Shown here: piece by piece, positions 12,769 to 13,895 of the stretch | How the letters are laid out: each line of letters opens with the position of its first letter | How positions within the stretch are numbered: the stretch's first letter is position 1 | Source of the DNA: DASPSR01 sp035516175 | GTDB lineage: Bacteria; Nitrospirota; UBA9217 | Assembly: GCA_035516175.1 (NCBI GenBank) | Contig: DATJAO010000041.1 | Span: 1 to 13,895 of the forward strand | Length of the DNA stretch: 13,895 nt | Direction: 5' to 3' | Notes under the pieces: generated by a model | The model's database searches: none | Told to the model about the DNA's origin: nothing | What the model saw: the letters and a program-made list of their open reading frames with translations, nothing else | Translations under genes and position numbers: made by a program

Positions 12769-13398
12769 CTACGGTATAACAGTCCCGTCGATGGTCTTCG
12801 TCCCCGAATTGCCGGACGGCGCGCCGCCTGCCACGCTGAGGGCTCCGGTGTTGGTGGTCGGCATCGTGGCATTATTGGATGTCAGGCTGATGTTTCCGCC
12901 GTTCCCGCCTGTTGTCGTACCATCCCCTCCATTGACCGTGAGGCTGGCTGAATTCGTAACGTGCTGGGCCCAAATGTTCACGGTGTTCCCTGAGCCGCCG
13001 GTGTCGCCGGTCCCGCCGGAAACGTAGATGCTCCCGGAGTTGTTGATTACCTCAGCTGGGTCACCTGTGCCATTTGTCCTCATCTCTACATAGCCGCCTG
13101 TGCCTCCGGTGCTGCCCGTTCCGCCCGTGGCCTTGCCGCCTTTGGCTTCTATCGCCGCCTCATCCGTAATAGGACCTGCTGCGGTTCCCGGAGAATAGGT
13201 GTATATCTCGAATGCCTGGCCGGATGCGCTGCCGCCGGTAGTGGCACCGTTACCGCCGTTTAAGGTTATTGCGGGGAAATTGACCAGTTCCACATCTGAC
13301 CCGACAGAGGAGGCATTTGTGCCTTCGCTCCATAATTTCTCCTTTGGAGCGTAGTCTGGCTCCTTATTTCTGAATTTCGACGACTCTGGAACCCTCAA
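12769..13398 (-). CDS. Gly-rich repeat protein, possibly a C-terminal fragment
   Basis: The frame codes for five modules of 29-41 residues. Each opens with a strand and a Gly pair (ITLNGGNG at 44, IEAKGGKA at 83, IYVSGGTG at 124, LTVNGGDG at 153, LSVAGGAP at 187), and most carry a TGG or TGGxGG turn. This pattern is that of a beta-helix or filamentous surface protein of the adhesin type. No signal peptide, anchor or export domain is present. The nominal start is a TTG at 13398 inside the upstream gene. A well-placed ATG after AAAGGAG near 13330 is in another phase and soon stops, and a GTG at 13293 has no ribosome-binding site. So it may be a frameshifted gene or the tail of a larger one moved here. 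The stop is TAG at 12769-12771. Confidence 0.55.
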   Translation of the reverse strand: MRVPESSKFRNKEPDYAPKEKLWSEGTNASSVGSDVELVNFPAITLNGGNGATTGGSASGQAFEIYTYSPGTAAGPITDEAAIEAKGGKATGGTGSTGGTGGYVEMRTNGTGDPAEVINNSGSIYVSGGTGDTGGSGNTVNIWAQHVTNSASLTVNGGDGTTTGGNGGNISLTSNNATMPTTNTGALSVAGGAPSGNSGTKTIDGTVIP

Positions 13399-13894
13399 TC
13401 TTAGTGAGATATATTTTGGACATCGCCTGATGGTTCTCGGCTGTAAAGGTAAAGGTAAGCCCGCCGACGGTTGTGTTCATTTTTTCGGCTGCTGTAATGA
13501 ACGATTCGCGTGTCAGTGGACCCGTCACTTTTTTCAGGACTTCTACGAATACAACCGCATCGACGTAGCCTTCAAGATCCGTATAGTCAAGCTCGTAATG
13601 TCCAGCCGCATGCATGTCCTGACGGTACTGGCGCACAAGGGGCAACGGTGAATCATAGGGAGACGGCATCACTTGGGTGACAATGACATCGCCCCCTGTG
13701 CCAGCGAGTTCTTTGACCAGGGCCGCTGTCCCTACGAAGGAAACATTTAGAAAAATAGGATTGAACCCCTGCGCCTTTGCCTTCTTGATGAATGCCGCCA
13801 TGGCCTTGTAGGTCCCCACCATTACGACTGCATCGGGATTATAAGACTTTACAGCGGCTAGACCAGCATCGACATTCTCCGTGTTCCGTTCATA
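13364..13894 (-). CDS. ABC transporter substrate-binding protein, LivK type (3' part)
   Basis: The last 176 residues of a Peripla_BP_6 (branched-chain amino-acid type) periplasmic binding protein; the gene enters from the right edge in this frame. The visible part has SYNPDAVVMVGTYKAMAAFI (strand and helix lining the ligand cleft). It continues with FNPIFLNVSFVG, a domain cross-over near VIVTQVMPSPYD, and the C-terminal lobe with LEGYVDAVVFVEVLKKV and the usual close IYLTKIEGSRVVEI. Ligands of this family include Leu/Ile/Val, amides and other small organics; the ligand cannot be read here because the N-terminal half is outside. No permease or ATPase genes are visible. The Gly-rich frame lies directly downstream and overlaps nominally. 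Confidence 0.9.
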   Translation of the reverse strand, partial: YERNTENVDAGLAAVKSYNPDAVVMVGTYKAMAAFIKKAKAQGFNPIFLNVSFVGTAALVKELAGTGGDVIVTQVMPSPYDSPLPLVRQYRQDMHAAGHYELDYTDLEGYVDAVVFVEVLKKVTGPLTRESFITAAEKMNTTVGGLTFTFTAENHQAMSKIYLTKIEGSRVVEIQK

Positions 13895-13895
13895 G

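Noticed and set aside
1..13895. CRISPR array, tRNA or rRNA genes
   Set aside because: No regularly spaced repeats were found; the three repeated blocks are far apart and match a transposon end. No tRNA cloverleaf or rRNA core sequence was recognised by eye.

Overview
The window looks like chromosomal DNA from an anaerobic or microaerophilic Gram-negative-type bacterium of moderately high GC. The gene set is a shikimate cluster, the futalosine route to menaquinone, molybdopterin synthase, a CcdA-type thiol exporter and a branched-chain amino-acid type binding protein. That mix would fit Nitrospirota or the former Deltaproteobacteria, but the lineage is an inference from gene content only.

Left part (1-3900). 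The window opens with the right end of an IS605/IS1341-type (tnpB) element. A leftward operon follows, aroC-aroK-aroB plus a DUF4145-type zinc-knuckle gene. It reads from an extended -10 promoter near 3836-3864 and supplies chorismate. Middle (3960-9120), all rightward: a PPC/DUF296 gene, mqnB and mqnD are almost touching. AroC product (chorismate) feeds the mqn pathway, so the two divergent units make related goods. Then comes a LemA gene, an M48 metalloprotease with an unusual C-terminal GYF_2-like and double zinc-ribbon tail, and a fused MoaD-MoaE molybdopterin synthase.

Next (9200-10890), a leftward ccdA-merR pair. Its regulator has a Cys-rich two-CW tail. Upstream lies a 30-bp near-perfect palindrome flanked by mirrored promoters. 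A 57-residue zinc-ribbon gene with its own promoter and terminator follows on the other strand.

Right part (10890-13895) is accessory DNA. It holds an internally deleted tnpB element that keeps both ends, and a third solo copy of the same right end (omegaRNA-like scaffold) lying against a terminator hairpin. Beyond are a Gly-rich repeat frame without a convincing start codon and the 3' part of a LivK-type solute-binding gene running off the window. The three right-end copies, all in the same orientation at 36-169, 11963-12096 and 12565-12684, are the most notable structure not explained by ordinary genes. No rRNA, tRNA or CRISPR array was seen.
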